NCBI GenBank assembly: GCA_027596075.1
Contig: JADGJC010000164.1
Span: forward strand, 23,660 to 87,659
Origin: Rhizophlyctis rosea
Taxonomy: Eukaryota > Chytridiomycota > Chytridiomycetes > Rhizophlyctidales > Rhizophlyctidaceae
DNA length: 64,000 nt
Direction: 5' to 3'
In this document: one piece after another, positions 13,541 to 24,206 of the stretch
How the letters are laid out: every line of letters begins with the position of its first letter
How positions within the stretch are numbered: the stretch's first letter is position 1
Made by a program: the position numbers and the translations under genes
Notes under the pieces: generated by a model
Databases searched by the model: none
The model's input: the letters and a program-made list of their open reading frames with translations, nothing else
What the model was told of the DNA's origin: nothing

Positions 13541-15642
13541 CTATTTGAAGATTTTCGTGAACTGTATAGTGCGAACGGATAAGGGTCAGCATATGTAAAG
13601 AAAAACTTTCTTGAAAGACGCGGAACATGCAAAAATAAAGCGTCACTGACCTTCTTCCACATGCTTTGTCTCTTCTTCGCCTTTGGTGACTCCGCTGCTG
13701 TTCGGTCCTGCAAAAGATATCACACTGATTAGGCCCGGAGTCATATGTCATCCCCAACTCTGATGACTCAATTGACCAGCAGACTCACCGTAGTCGCTGC
13801 AGGTGCGGCAGCAGCCGTGGAAGCCTCCGCAGGTGCGGCACTTGCCTCACCGTTGGTCTCCACCGGCTTCTCTGGCTCCTGCTTCTCCGCCGCCTTCTCC
13901 GTGGTTTCCGCAACTGGCGCCTCAGTGGTGGCCGGCTTCACTTCCTCCTCCTTCTTCGTTTCCGCGTCCTGGAAGTGCTCGGTGGGGCCAGCTGCTTGCA
14001 CGACTTCCTCAACGGCAGCCGGAGGTTGGTCGGCTTGCTGGGCGGCAGGCACTTCCACGGCCGCGGCGGGGGTGGGTGCGGGAGTGGGTTCGGCGAGGAC
14101 TTCCGCAGGTGCGGCGGGAGTGGGTGCAGGCGTGAATTCGACGAGGACTTCCGCGGTGGATGCGGGAATGGGTTCGGCGGGGGCGGGTGGAGCGGCTTCT
14201 TTCGGTTCTGGGACTGCCTCGGCAGCGGCGACGGGCTCCTCCGCCTTTGTCTCCTGTGCGACGGGAGCAGCTTCTACAGCTGGCGTCGGTTCCGGGGTCG
14301 GTTCCGGGGAAGCTTGCGGTGCCGACTCTGAGATCGTAGGGGCCGGCGCGTCCGTCGCATGGTGGACTTCAGGGACTGTCTTTGCGGTCGCCTCCTCAAC
14401 TTCTGGGACCTCGACTTTCGGCGCCTCCTCCACTTCCGGTTCGGCAGCCTTCACCTCCTCAACCTTGGTTTCCTCCACCTTAGGCTCCTCAGTCCTCGGG
14501 ACTTCCGCAATAATCTGTCCAGCCGGAGAGATGCTTGTGATTGGGAGTGGGACGGCGTCATTGACATTCAGTTCGGGGATGGGCTCGGGCACCGGCGCAG
14601 GAGCGGTCGCAGGTTCAACGGCGGGGGTTGTGGTGGACTATGATAGATTACCAAAATATAACATGAGTCGAACACTTCAATTAACTATGCCGATTCGCAC
14701 CCCCATTGTCACCCGACCATTACCGCGTCCAAACATACCTCCGCAGGAGCTTCAGGCGCCAAGGTGGTTTCAGCAACGGGGGCAGCTTCTGGAACAGATA
14801 CGGCTTCCACCGCGGCAGTTGGCTCGGCCACGGGAGTGGCTTCAGCCACAGGGACGACTTCCGGAACGGAAACGGGCTCTGAAGCTGGGGTAGCGTCAAC
14901 AGCGGGTTCCACCTCAGCGGCGGCAACCGGCGCAGCAACAGGGGCAGTTTCGACTGCTTTGGGTTCTTCCACGGTGATGGGTGCGGAAGGAGCTGTCGTT
15001 GTGAGATAAGACAGACATATCAGATCCACGTTCCGAGTATTATGGCTCTGCAGAAAGTCGATAGGTCCCCTGTGGAAAACAAACTCCAATCCTACCTCCA
15101 ACGGGTGCCTCCAGAGACTCCGCCGGTTGCTCAGGCGCAGCAACAGTCAGAGGGGCGGGTCCGCTCTCTGCATCCGCAGCAGGGAATGTGAAGACATTGT
15201 TGAAGTTACCCTGAAAGTTATCGCAAAATAAGAATGACTATTCGAAGTATTACATATGGACGTGCATGTGGTGGACAACATACCGACTCATCAGCCTCCT
15301 TATCATAATTCTCCGCGGTCTTCCAATCATCATCCACTACGAATTTGAATGTGATCTTCTCGCCAGCGGGAAGGTCCAAAACCACGCGGAAAACACCGTC
15401 TTCGTCCTATCCATTGACAACAGGTCCCTAGTGTTAAATAGAGACTACATGATGTATGAAACCAAGTGCACACGATATAAACCTTCGCGGCGAGCTTGGT
15501 CCTTCCCCAGTCGTCAAAGGAGCCAGTGAGAACGACCTGCGATAATAACAAAGTTCAGCATGTGTAATATCCCAGCAGAACTGGACCGATAGCGACGTAC
15601 GCTGCTGCCACCCGCTGTCCACTCGAAAGTCTGCGCAACCAT
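13541..15642 (-). CDS. AMPK1-CBM (CBM48) protein, Crp1/Mdg1-like, with long P/A/E/V-rich tail
   Basis: The N-terminal ~100 residues form an early-set glycogen-binding fold as in fungal Crp1/Mdg1: TFEWTAGGS, then VVLTGSFDDWGRTKL, then VFRVVLDLPAGEKITFKF and a DDDWKTAENY turn. Exons: 15642-15601, 15536-15483, 15406-15284, 15210-15096, 14992-14739, 14637-13789, 13707-13651 and 13561-13541; the sum is in frame and gives 504 residues. About 370 residues of Pro/Ala/Glu/Val repeats follow (many PEP, PVAE, TPAP units). The chain ends in a short basic amphipathic tail, KKRQSMWKKFTKIFK, encoded by two tiny exons. In yeast, Crp1 binds cruciform DNA and Mdg1 acts in pheromone signalling; which role applies here cannot be told. 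The large plus-strand open frame across this gene is only its GC-rich shadow. Confidence 0.85.
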
Positions 15643-16509
15643 TGTGATTTCGTTAAGGTTCAAAGAAGTAAAGGGAAAGGGTTATCGTGGTGGGAATGAG
15701 GCGTTCACAGGGGTTTGTGACGAAGTAACGATCGGAGCGACGACTCTGACGATTATCGGTCGACAGCTATGGAAACTCTTTCTGGGGTTTGCCTTCCTGC
15801 TCGTTTGAAGAAGACGCGAACCCAATGAGGTTAGGAGTGAGTTGAGAGAACGATGGAATGAGATTGGCAGCAAAGGGCTGTGGGAAGATGCCCTTCGTCG
15901 TTGTGACCCGTGAGACCAGTCAATAGCGTGGGAAGGTTGAAATGAGGCCTTCCGACTTCTCCTTTGTGGAGGGACTGTGTTACCCAACGTCACTCTCAGT
16001 TGGCCTTCTTTTGCCATGCATGTGCCTGCACTGCCTGCGCCGCTCCGAGTCACTCATCCCACTCTCATTTCCAATCTCATTTTCAAATACCGCCCAACCC
16101 ATTATTACCTAATAGGGAAATGGCGGGTCAATTAGTGACCCAGTCGCAAAATGAGTCCGAGAAATGGCCGATGGACCACCCAAAACTCAGCCACAAAGGC
16201 AAAGGTTCAAACTTCAAACTTCCATGAATCATCAAGCCCCATTTTGACCACCAAATAATTTCACGTGGTCTGCTCCGAATCTGGTCATATCAGTTCGAAC
16301 CCCATCCTGACCAAATAAATATTCGGACATGTGAAGGCTTCCAAAAATATCTCCTCGCCACCTTTCCCACCATCTACAACCACCATTGCCTACTACATCA
16401 AAACATAAAGAGGAACAAACACTCAGACACACTAGTAACCTGTGCCCCACCACTAAAACTCACGTACACCTGCCCACTCGTCGACATCTCTTGCCACTAA
16501 ACTTACGAC
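15643..16509. promoter_or_regulatory. Divergent intergenic region between Crp1-like gene and CENP-M
   Basis: The two flanking genes start at its edges and are transcribed apart, so both promoters must lie here. AT-rich tracts (for example AAATAATTT near 16252 and CAAATAAATATT near 16311) are visible; no specific factor site can be assigned. No coding exon is seen. Confidence 0.45.
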
Positions 16510-17536
16510 ATGCCCGTGCCCGAAGTCACAAAGCTCTCCCTTTTCTCAAACCTTCCCCCACCACCAGACCCATACGGCGAGAAAGGTGCAGGTGTGCTAG
16601 TAAGTAGACCTTGCGGGCGCCGCGTTTTCTTCACATCTAATGATTGCCTGCTTTAGATATTAGGCCAGTCAAGCCTTGAGAGGGAGCAACTCGTCGATGC
16701 ATTATTGAGAAGATCAGCGATTGAAGTACCGAACCTCACCATGTATGTGTGTCGAGAAAAATCGCTTCGGGAGTGAAAGGCTCTGGTATTTGGGAGGAAG
16801 CGGTTGCCCTCCTTATAAAAGTTGTCGAGAAATTGGAACGCGACCGTTTTGCAATGCTGCTCATGGGAAATCGCATGCGTTAACATAAAGATAGAGACAA
16901 GGCACTTCAATTTGTGCCTGTTCGATTCCCGATTTGTAACTCAACTGCGCATCATCTTCTTCCCTCCTGCAGCTCCACCACACCCTCCCTCCCGCTGTCA
17001 CCTGGTTCCGACATCGCATCCCTCCATCACGACATCATCATCCTCACCGTAGACTTCCTCTTCCGCGACTCCTTCACAGATCTACAATTCAACCTACAGT
17101 GGATCGGGACTGAGTACTTCCTCGGGCGTGTGATGGTCGTGGCCTCCAACTGTAAGAGTCAAAACTTTCGCCGGGGATCGCATGCGGGCAATAGGAATGT
17201 TCTGACATTCGCGTTCCTTCACACAGCCACGGCCGCATCTCCAGCATTCAGTCACGAAACATTGACAACCTGGCTGGACTCCATAGCAGACGATATCCCC
17301 ATCCTTCACCTTCGTCTAACGGTATGAGCATCAAGTCCATTTGCAGTCATCATTGCACCAGTTTGAAACTATTCAGCGGCACGGCGACATCGGAGTATAC
17401 GCTGACATCCCCATCACAGGACCCAACAAGCCCATCAACAGTCGCAGACCAAATCTTCCAAAGACTCAAGATTGCCTGCGGGTTCGTCAAAGGCGTAACG
17501 TTGCTAGGCTTGCAAGCGATGTTGACGGATGATTGA
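16510..17536 (+). CDS. CENPM: Centromere protein M (CENP-M) orthologue
   Basis: CENP-M is the pseudo-GTPase of the constitutive centromere network, holding CENP-H/I/K together at the kinetochore. Exons 16510-16599, 16657-16742, 16973-17151, 17227-17321 and 17420-17536 join in frame to 188 residues; human CENP-M has 180. The order of landmarks matches: an N-terminal ILGQSSLEREQLVDALL (P-loop position, without GKS), then HHDIIILTVDF, then EYFLGRVMVVASN (human: FLGKVCFLATG), a short IPILHLRLT strand, and a C-terminal helix QIFQRLKIACGFVKGVTLLG (human: RLVRVLQICAGHVPGVSAL). The last intron was set by the CTGAC branch point at 17402 and CACAG acceptor at 17415-17419; other acceptors break the frame. 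The third boundary (17151/17227) is the least sure. Confidence 0.85.
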
Positions 17537-18163
17537 AGTTTGAAGTAACGCCGGTCGCGGATGGCCTTTTAGCCGCTGATCTGAAGTGTACCCAGTTTAT
17601 ATAATGAATCATGCAAAACTCATTTCGACTTGACAGAGACTTGAACAAGCCCAGTCCTTTATGGTTGTTTCACCGTCGTTCCCACATGGCTCTGCTCGGG
17701 CATTTGTTCACGACCGAATTTACATGTGAAGAATCAGGCGCTGTGCATTTGCGCTCTTGTCCGCCGCCTTTGCCCGTTGGAGCTGTTCCCGCGTCCTCCT
17801 ATTCCTCCCCAGCCCGTCCCATCATGAATCTTCATCCTCCAAACCAAACCAATCAAAATAGCACAGAAAGACTCTATTGAACAGGTACTGATTCCTCTCC
17901 CACACCACTCCAACAAAACAAACACCATACCCTCCTCTTCCTTCCTCTCCTCTTCCCTCCACACCACATAAGAAAACAGAAAACGAAAATCAACCTCTCA
18001 CCCAACAAACAGAGACAGAAACAAAAAAATTATATATATGTACACGAAAGAAGTGATGGTAAGAACACGACTAGGTCCGTGTACGCAAAAAAACAAAACA
18101 CACAATCAAAGGGATATCATCATTCGTTCCGGGCGTCAGAAATTTTCGAGGGGGTTGATTCGT
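17537..18163. other. Convergent intergenic region
   Basis: This stretch lies between the 3' ends of CENP-M (+) and the Rab gene (-). It is AT-rich near 18030-18045 (ATATATAT). No gene or RNA is seen. Confidence 0.5.
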
Positions 18164-19354
<1,191 letters not shown>

Positions 19355-20324
19355 ATTGGGCGGGGTATATCAGTTATGTGAGGGGTTGAGTGCGCTAAAC
19401 GGGAGTGGGAAGTGTTTGATGAAGAGGGTGAGAAAGAGAGTTTCAGGGTCAGCACAAGTCGTGGAATGTCTGGGAGCGCCTGCAAGTGGGGTGCACGACG
19501 CCACCGCCCTGTGAAACACGCCCCTGTCGAAGACATCGCGAAGATTGCATACCTGTAAGACGTGTTTCAGTATAGCGGGTTGCGGGTATGTTCGTAAACA
19601 CCAGGTTCAGCGTCGGCGGAATGTAGAAAAGCGAGGACGTGGGAAAGTGGGTATGGGAGGAGTGGTTGTGGGGTTGAAGTTAGGTTTTGTGTGTTTGGTT
19701 TTGGAGGTTGCGGGAAGATGGATGTGCAAATGATCGCGCGCCCCCAATTTCAGCAAGGTGATGACTGTTGATGAGCGTGGACAGCCGCAAGTTGCTGCCA
19801 GCCCAAAATCATGTGCATATCCCCAAGTGCATGGGGAGGTGGCTGCAATGGAATTGTATGGGATTGGAAGTCTGATTGATTGTGCAACTTGCCGACTCGA
19901 TTGACTTTGTGTGGGCACTCCAGTGCAGTCCAATGCTGAATTGATTGACGTTGTCCCTGCCCGCGTGGCCCTAATTCGGGACCTGGAGATGGCCGCATTG
20001 GAAGTGGAGGGCTTGCAGGAGCCGCGCCCTGTTCAATGTGAGTGAGTTCAGACCCAGGTTTAGACCCAGGTTCAAATCTCGGACAGACCACTTTGTCAGA
20101 ACAGTTTCCATTTTTCAAGTTTCGTGACGTTTGATTCTTCCTTCCCCCATTGGCGTTGAATGAGTAACAATCGAAGCATCCCGACCACGCAAACACCCCA
20201 ACTGCTTAAGGCTACCCCGCTGATCTTCTTTCTCGTAGGTATGTTAGCCACTGCAAGTCTTGACAACCGTTTTCCCATGACGAAGAGCTTACCTTCTTCG
20301 ACATTTCTAGCTTCAACACGCAAA
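19355..20324. promoter_or_regulatory. Divergent intergenic region between Rab and ING genes
   Basis: Both genes start at its edges, so it must carry two promoters. I see no exon, RNA gene or repeat in it. Confidence 0.45.
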
Positions 20325-22063
20325 ATGGCACTGGTTTACCTAGAGGTATGTCGTCGCCTTCCACCTGTGCTGAAGTCATGCTAACCTTGCTTTCTCACTC
20401 TTTAGGATTATCTCGACAGTATGTGTCTTGGAGACGCCCTTCCCATAGGTCACTTCAGGTAGCCTAACCAACCTCTTCCCTCAGCTGTGGAGTCCTTGCC
20501 CGCAGAACTGAGCAGAAATTTCACACTGGTGAGGCTCGCCCATCTGCAGAATAGAAATCAATGTCAGAGTCTTGATCGTTTGTTTCACATATAGATGAAG
20601 GAGCTAGAAGCCATGGCTGAAGGTATCAATACTCGACTGCGCGAAATCGTTCAACGCCATTTCCACACACGATCAACCAACACATCCCACTACACAACAG
20701 ATTCTGTGAAGAAGGTCGAACAAGACATCAGCGACTTCATGTCAGACCTGCGCAAACTGGAGCCAAAGGAGCAAGTTGCGATGCTTGAGAAGATCTCGAA
20801 CTTGTTCAAGGAAACCCTAAAACACGGGGAGGACAAGGTGGCGCTTGCCATTCAGACATATGATATGGTAAATAGCATACGCGGGGATTCGCCAATGCGA
20901 GTACTTCAGGATGGCAAAAGAATATCACTGACGCCATCATTTTCAGGTCGACCGACACATCCGACGGTTAGACGACGATTTGAATAAGTTCGAGGACGAA
21001 CAGATGACTGGACCGAGATTTCTCAGTGCTGCGACGGGTATGGCGCGGGAAGAACTCAGAACGGGCACGCAGCAAAAGGCGAAGGAAGCATCGAGAGGGG
21101 AGAAGCGTCCGGCGGGTTAGCTCTCTATTCGTTTATACAATCATTTAGCCTCATTGAGGTCATAAGTCTCACGCACTCTTTCACCACCAACATCAGCCGC
21201 AGCACAAGTCGTCGACACGCCAACCAAGAGTACGTGTCATGATCATCACTCCCTCGCGTTAACCAACACCAACTCACACCCCACAGAACGGAAAACGAAG
21301 CATTCCGTTGACGACAAAGTACGTGAGGCCACACCCGTCAATGCAACCCCCAAGCGGCCCACCAACGGGAAGAACACCACCACGGATAAAAACAAGACAA
21401 CGAAGAAAGAGGGGCAAAAGAAAGTGTATGTGTTGTGGGCGTTGTTGGTTTTGCTCCATCGGCTTGCCGAATTCAACTAAATCATTCATTCAGCGGTGGT
21501 GAGGTTGTCAAATCCGGCAAGGAGAAAGCGAACGCATTGGACCTTCCGATTGACCCGAACGAGCCAACGTATTGCACTTGCAATCAAGTGTCTTTTGGCG
21601 AAATGATCGGTAAGTGCTTATTTTCAAATCATCGGGCTTCATTGTTTCCATTTCTACCCGCTATACGTCATTTGCTAATCATTTTTCTGTTTACAGCGGT
21701 GAGTTTGGATGGTGGTCTTCGCAGATGGTATCTCTTTTGGTTGACTGCTTGTACTAAACGAGGATTCCTACTCTTCTTGTTGCTGATCACATAGTGCGAT
21801 AACGAGGACGTGAGTCATCTTGAGATTTCCTGCCTTTTTCGCTCATTCGTCGTGCTCACCGCATCGCATCAATCAGTGCCCAATCGAATGGTTCCACTAC
21901 TCCTGCGTCGGACTGACCGGACCCGTGAAGGGCAAGTGGTTCTGTCCGATATGCTCGGAAAAGCGGAAGGTACGTCAATCACGACATTTTGCTTCTTTCT
22001 CCGTCGTGACTTTGCGGGCACACACTTACTAATCAGTGACCCTCCTCCTCTCACTAGAAGTGA
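20325..22063 (+). CDS. ING-family PHD finger protein (first of two in the window)
   Basis: ING proteins read H3K4me3 and sit in histone acetyltransferase or deacetylase complexes (yeast Yng1, Yng2, Pho23). Twelve exons give 307 residues: 20325-20345, 20406-20418, 20485-20528, 20595-20867, 20947-21115, 21197-21229, 21287-21425, 21494-21609, 21697-21698, 21795-21809, 21877-21969 and 22058-22063. The N-terminal ING helix domain begins [20 protein letters not shown] and runs to about residue 155. A Lys-rich linker (TPTKKRKTKHS) likely holds a nuclear signal. The PHD finger has [31 protein letters not shown] and GKWFCPIC. The chain ends EKRKK. Exon 9 is only two bases, and without it the frame stops; see its own entry. 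Which complex it joins cannot be decided. Confidence 0.93.
21697..21698 (+). other. Inferred 2-nt microexon in the ING PHD finger
   Basis: The preceding exon ends ATG ATC G at 21609, before GTAAGT. The next obvious exon starts TGC GAT AAC at 21795. Direct joining gives an immediate stop (G-TG CGA TAA). Between them lies CTAAT, a pyrimidine tract, TTACAG, then CG, then GTGAGT. Including just CG restores GEM-I-A-C-D-N, the exact spacing expected between Met and the third zinc Cys (compare MVACD in yeast Yng2 and MVGCD in the second ING gene here). The flanking introns would be 87 and 96 nt, each with its own branch point. Confidence 0.75.
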
Positions 22064-22832
22064 GACGTCCCCTTGACGTAATCAACCATCAGATAACATT
22101 TTTTCGTTTTCTAATCTTCATGTACCAAAGTTTTTAGTCGTGTTGCATCGTGTTGTGATGCTTTTTTGTGAGTTCAGTGGGGAAAGCCGTACCGAATGGG
22201 TTTGTTCCTTCCCTCCAATTTTGTGTTCCTTTTCTGGACTGCCTTGTTGTATCTTATTTTGGGTGGTTGTGCTATAATGAATGAAAGTGTGATTTTCATT
22301 GAAGATTAGTTGGGGCTCGCGCGGATGTGGTTGGCGGAGATCTCGAAGTTGTAAGTTTAGTTTTTGGTCCTAGTGAATGTCAAGATTGGACATTATTGTT
22401 CTGAAATCAGATGATGTTGGGAGATCCGAAGAGTTTCCAGCGTTTGGCATAGTGCCCTGCAAGCAAGAAGGTCAGGGTGTCAATGTTGACGTTATGAATA
22501 TGTCAACAGCTAGGTGGAACCCGCAAAACATCCCCGGATGATCCCTTGCTGGTCTGTTTCCTCCATCATGAAATTTCTCTTTTTTGCATGCCGATAAATT
22601 GTCTGTGGTTTAGCAACATTTTGACTCGGTGAGTTCGTGCTACCAAACTGCGTGATTTTCCTATTGCCCACAACCTCTTTCCCTCCTTCGTGACAACTGG
22701 GTCTGAATAAACCCTTCTAATGACGCATGTTCTGTTATGACCTTTACGTATGTGACATTGTGGGAGTTTGATGGTTCTAAGAGATTGTCCTTGGTAAACA
22801 ACAGCCATGCCCCAATAGCACCTTAACAATTC

Positions 22833-23030
22833 CAGCATGGTCACTTATCAAAAGACGTCTCACTGATGTCTGAGATTGATAGATTTGTCCAGATCTGTGA
22901 TTTTCTTTTGCGTATGCCATTCAGAACTCTCAGATGGCTCACGCGTTCAACTAGTGTGGGCGGATGTTCTGCGAGGTATGCCAAACTCGAAAAAGAAAAT
23001 GGGAAAAAGGACAATGCCAGCGCATCGATA
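22833..23030 (+). repeat. Copy 1 of a diverged duplicated segment
   Basis: It aligns with 23758-23960. Shared landmarks in order: AGCATGGTCAC, TATCAA/CATCAA, CACTGA, CAGATCT, TCTTTTGCG and an AAAA-rich block. Translated, both copies give a similar C-x2-C motif (FCEVCQTRKRK here, FCAMCQKRKKK in copy 2), so they look like decayed copies of one coding sequence, possibly a MYND-type zinc finger protein. The frames are broken. Confidence 0.5.
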
Positions 23031-23720
23031 CATCAGCTCGTATGCATTGACTGCATTGCTACACCGAATATCGCTGCATCCATGGACATCACGAAGCACA
23101 CGGGAAGTCTTGAGTGTCAGAAACAAGTTAAACACATTCCACCGAAATACGTGGAGGTGGCCCACGGTAAGGAAGTTTGGGTTGATTACCTCAATTTTTG
23201 TATGTGACGTCTGTAGGTCTCTGTGCTCAGAGTAGCCTCTCGGAGCACCCAAGTGACTCAAGTGGCAATGTCATATGCGATTATTACCAGATTCTTTTTC
23301 GACTCCGTCAGGCACAGGTGTACGACAGAACGTAGTACTTTGTTACTCATGACTATGTTGTTACCTGCTCAAGCCAGATCCTTCCAGACCAATCGAACGG
23401 GCCAGCCAAACACCGGACTATCTCAGCCGTGCATGTGCGTTGCGATGGCGTATGTATGGGTGAAAAGGTCAAGGAAAAGAACATCATAAACTATCATAAG
23501 GTTACTCCGAGATCAAAAAGTGCGCATTATCTGTGTGGTTGAACTGGCCGTTCAGCTTGACCGCGTGGCAAACAGCATACATTTGGCATCTGACGCAATC
23601 CTGAATGACTTGGCATGCATTGCGGTACAGAAAAGAAAAATGGTACTCGTCTAATCGATGACTTCGGTGGTTATGGGAGACTATTGCACAACAAGCAATC
23701 GACTGGGCCAGCGGAGTTCC

Positions 23721-23740
23721 AGTAGTAGTAGTAGTAGTAG
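23721..23740. repeat. (AGT)n microsatellite
   Basis: About 6.7 units of AGT occur in a row just upstream of the second copy of the duplicated segment. Confidence 0.9.
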
Positions 23741-23757
23741 TTCCAAACCAGTTAGGT

Positions 23758-23960
23758 ACAGCATGGTCACTCATCAATACAGGAATTTCACTGACCTCTG
23801 ACAACGATGCACTGACTCAGATCTACCATTCTTTTGCGCGTGCCATCCAAACCACTCAACAGCTCGAGCACTCGATCAGCCTCGGCAAACATTTTGTGCA
23901 ATGTGTCAAAAACGCAAAAAAAAGGTGATTCGCCCATGGAACATTCAAGCTCAATGCATC
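23758..23960 (+). repeat. Copy 2 of the diverged duplicated segment
   Basis: This is the counterpart of 22833-23030 with the same order of landmarks. The frame carrying FCAMCQKRKKK continues into QAQCIGSIDTPT without matching a full domain. It is read as a pseudogene fragment. Confidence 0.5.
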
Positions 23961-24107
23961 GGCAGCATTGATACACCGACATCGCTTAACTTGATGACAG
24001 CACGGAATATGATGACGTTCTTATGCGTCATGAAAAAATTTGGGCATGAATAAGTCGCAGTGGTCGAGAGGAGGGACTTGTTAAAATGTCACCTCAAGCT
24101 CAATAGG

Positions 24108-24206
24108 CTGTATGTGTTTATGCTCAGCACGGTCTTTTAGAGCGGTCGCTGAGCAATAGTAGCGAATTCGACATTCTTCACAATCCTTTTTCGTCCCAGA
24201 TTTGCA
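24108..24206 (-). pseudogene. MYND-like zinc finger fragment
   Basis: One frame reads CKSGTKKDCEECRIRYYCS, then LKDRAEHKH. This follows the MYND pattern (C-x2-C, YCS, then a DR/DW..H step) but lacks the cysteine after YCS and the last zinc ligands. It sits in a 66-codon open frame with no partner exons, so a decayed fragment is the best reading. MYND fingers mediate protein binding in many fungal and animal proteins. Confidence 0.4.

Noticed and set aside
13745..14893. 382-codon plus-strand open frame rich in Ala/Ser/Gly
   Set aside because: It is antisense to the Pro/Ala/Glu/Val repeat of the Crp1-like gene; the low-complexity codons leave the complement open. The minus-strand frame has splice sites and a recognised N-terminal domain.
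17322..17395. Alternative last intron for CENP-M ending at 17376 or 17395
   Set aside because: The acceptor at 17376 puts the last exon in a frame that loses the conserved C-terminal helix; 17395 lacks a pyrimidine tract. The acceptor at 17419 has both a CTGAC branch point and the right frame.
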